Below, in pieces: positions 5,670-7,119 of a stretch of DNA of 7,119 nt (positions are counted from its first letter, which is position 1; each line of letters opens with the position of its first letter). Position numbers and translations under genes: made by a program. A model generated the notes under the pieces. The model was not told the origin of the DNA. It did no database searches and saw nothing but the letters and a program-made list of their open reading frames with translations. The stretch is from Bacteroidota bacterium (GTDB taxonomy: Bacteria; Bacteroidota; Bacteroidia; 2-12-FULL-35-15): positions 1 to 7,119 of the forward strand of contig JAPLDC010000488.1 in the NCBI GenBank assembly GCA_026391935.1. Direction: 5' to 3'.

Positions 5670-7119
5670 ATGTCCGCCAATTCTAGATCAACTGTACAAT
5701 TATTTGTTTGTGTTTCCTTGGCATTATTTATTTATGGATGTAATGGAAATGGGTCTCCAGCTGATTCAAAAACAAAGTCAGACAATGAAAATATTTCAGC
5801 CGATCAAATAAAATATATCAAGATTGAGGATGCCAAAAGCTTTCTTCCTTCCTGGTCGAAAGAGAATATACTTGTATACAATGTCATCGGTGAGCCCGAT
5901 GAATTACATCCCACAAATGGTGTTTTAGCTTCACGTTCAGAAATTTTAGGTTATACCCAAGTTTATTTGGTTGGGACCGATTTTAAAACACTTACCCTGA
6001 GACCAATTGCTGTTAAAGCAATGCCAACAATATCAGAAAATGGGAAAGAATATACCTATGAAGTCCGCAATGATATTAAGTTTGATGATGGCAGCACATT
6101 ATCCGTTGAAGATATCTTATTTACTTTTAAAGCGAATAAATGTCCGCTTACAAATAACCCAAGTGCAAAAACCTATTTAGATAATCTGGTCGATATTGTT
6201 GTATCTAAAAGCAATCCTAATGCTTTTACGGTTATCATGAAAGAAAAATACATTCAAAATATTAGTTTTCTTTCGGAATTTCCTATTATGCAGCGCTCAT
6301 TTTTTGATCCTAAAAATGTATTATCTAATTACTCTTTTGCTCAGTTCAATGATAAAAAATTTAAAGCGGATGAGCACAAAGATCTGAATGATTGGACCAC
6401 TGAATTTAATAGTGCCAAATATAGCCGTGACCCCAAATACACTGTTGGTGCAGGCCCATACCGCGTTGAAAAATGGGATGCAGGTCAAAGTGTGACTCTT
6501 GTTTTGAAAAAGGATCATTGGACAAAAAATAGAGCAGAAATGTATTTGACTTCTTATCCTGAAAAAATAATTTTCAAGTTAAACAAGGACCCAAACTCAC
6601 AGATGCTTGAATTTAAAGCACAAACATTTGATGCCTCAACATCGCTTTCTAATAAGATGTTATTGGATCTTCAAGCGGATACAAATTTTAATGCCAATTA
6701 TAATTCGCGCTTTACAGATACTTATAATTATGGTTTTATTGCAATGAATATGAAACCGGATGGAATAAAGCGTAAAAAATTGTTTGTGGATAAGAACGTG
6801 AGAAGAGCCATGGCACTTCTTGTTCCTCTTGATGATATTAACAGAATAACCAATAAGGGAAGAAACAAAAGGGTTGTGGGTCCTGTATCAATGTTGAAAG
6901 CCGATTATAATACCGATTTGAAATTGATCCCATTTGACATCGAAAAAGCAAAAAAAATGTTGGATGATGCCGGTTGGAAAGATACGGATGGTGATAATAT
7001 TCGTGATAAGATGATCGATGGAGAAAAAGTAAAAATGGAGTTTTCACTTAATTATTTTACAACTTCTGTTGAATGGAAAGATCTAGCAAAGATGGTTTCT
7101 GAGCAAATGTATAAGGCCG
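5670..7119 (+). CDS. ABC transporter substrate-binding lipoprotein, family 5 (oligopeptide type), partial
   Basis: The open frame continues past the right edge: 483 codons are visible of perhaps 550-620. Residues 1-24 form a lipoprotein signal peptide (hydrophobic LFVCVSLALFIYG, lipobox I-Y-G-C24), so the mature protein should be anchored by a lipidated Cys in the cell envelope. A Ser/Asp/Lys-rich linker precedes the SBP_bac_5 domain, whose hallmarks are visible: GEPDELHPTN near the start, the EYTYEVRNDIKFDDGS block with D140-G-S before SVEDILFTF, GAGPYRVEKW (260-269), the V377-RRAMA helix, and AKKMLDDAGW (to 436) followed by DTDGDNIRDK. Family members bind peptides, nickel or other small solutes and deliver them to an ABC permease; the ligand cannot be told here. 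ATG 5670 is chosen because the signal peptide begins there and a promoter motif ends 32 bases upstream. Permease genes, if linked, lie beyond the window. Confidence 0.93.
   Translation, partial: MSANSRSTVQLFVCVSLALFIYGCNGNGSPADSKTKSDNENISADQIKYIKIEDAKSFLPSWSKENILVYNVIGEPDELHPTNGVLASRSEILGYTQVYLVGTDFKTLTLRPIAVKAMPTISENGKEYTYEVRNDIKFDDGSTLSVEDILFTFKANKCPLTNNPSAKTYLDNLVDIVVSKSNPNAFTVIMKEKYIQNISFLSEFPIMQRSFFDPKNVLSNYSFAQFNDKKFKADEHKDLNDWTTEFNSAKYSRDPKYTVGAGPYRVEKWDAGQSVTLVLKKDHWTKNRAEMYLTSYPEKIIFKLNKDPNSQMLEFKAQTFDASTSLSNKMLLDLQADTNFNANYNSRFTDTYNYGFIAMNMKPDGIKRKKLFVDKNVRRAMALLVPLDDINRITNKGRNKRVVGPVSMLKADYNTDLKLIPFDIEKAKKMLDDAGWKDTDGDNIRDKMIDGEKVKMEFSLNYFTTSVEWKDLAKMVSEQMYKA

Noticed and set aside
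5626..5811. A 61-codon + strand open frame
   Set aside because: It overlaps the start of the substrate-binding lipoprotein in another frame; the lipoprotein has a clear signal peptide and domain, this one has nothing recognisable.
6321..7047. Two - strand open frames of 65 and 69 codons
   Set aside because: Antisense shadows of the substrate-binding protein, which has a full domain signature on the + strand.
1..7119. CRISPR arrays, insertion sequences, attachment sites or phage remnants
   Set aside because: No regularly spaced repeats, transposase or integrase genes, or duplicated target sites are seen; the tRNA genes are intact with no integrated element beside them.

Overview
The window looks like a chromosomal piece of a low-GC Bacteroidota (Flavobacteriia/Sphingobacteriia-like). 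The evidence is the AT-rich intergenic DNA, the lack of clear Shine-Dalgarno sequences, several exact copies of the Bacteroidota -7 promoter motif TAnnTTTG, and protein families typical of that phylum. The genus cannot be named from the sequence alone.

Positions 1-1279 hold the tail of a cbb3-type cytochrome c oxidase maturation operon on the + strand: the last 32 codons of ccoG, then ccoH (fixH), then a six-helix TauE/SafE (DsbD_2-like) membrane protein with HCxGMCGP and LPCG motifs. Positions 1442-1891 encode a QueD/6-pyruvoyl-tetrahydropterin-synthase family enzyme with all expected zinc and catalytic residues. A small unrecognised helical protein follows on the - strand (2005-2385).

Divergent from it is a two-gene signalling module on the + strand: a soluble PAS-histidine kinase (about 2630-3877) and a response regulator (3935-4990) whose receiver is fused directly to a Crp/Fnr-type sensor and DNA-binding module. 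Because it lies close to cco genes, a plausible hypothesis is a shortened FixL-FixJ-FixK-like circuit in which the phosphorylated protein is itself the FixK-like regulator of the oxidase genes. This is inference, not shown by the sequence.

A strong bidirectional terminator (5014-5048) separates that operon from a - strand tRNA cluster, transcribed in the order Ser(GCT), Pro(TGG), Arg(TCT). Good TACATTTG promoters precede Ser and Pro, and a terminator-like hairpin with a U9 tract lies between Pro and Arg. From 5670 to the window end, on the + strand, is the N-terminal part of a lipoprotein of the family 5 (oligopeptide-type) ABC transporter substrate-binding proteins, with its own TATATTTG promoter motif.

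Nothing here is clearly an undescribed system. The best lead is the kinase/REC-Crp pair and its FixL-like PAS histidine. No gene-free stretch exceeds 300 bases.
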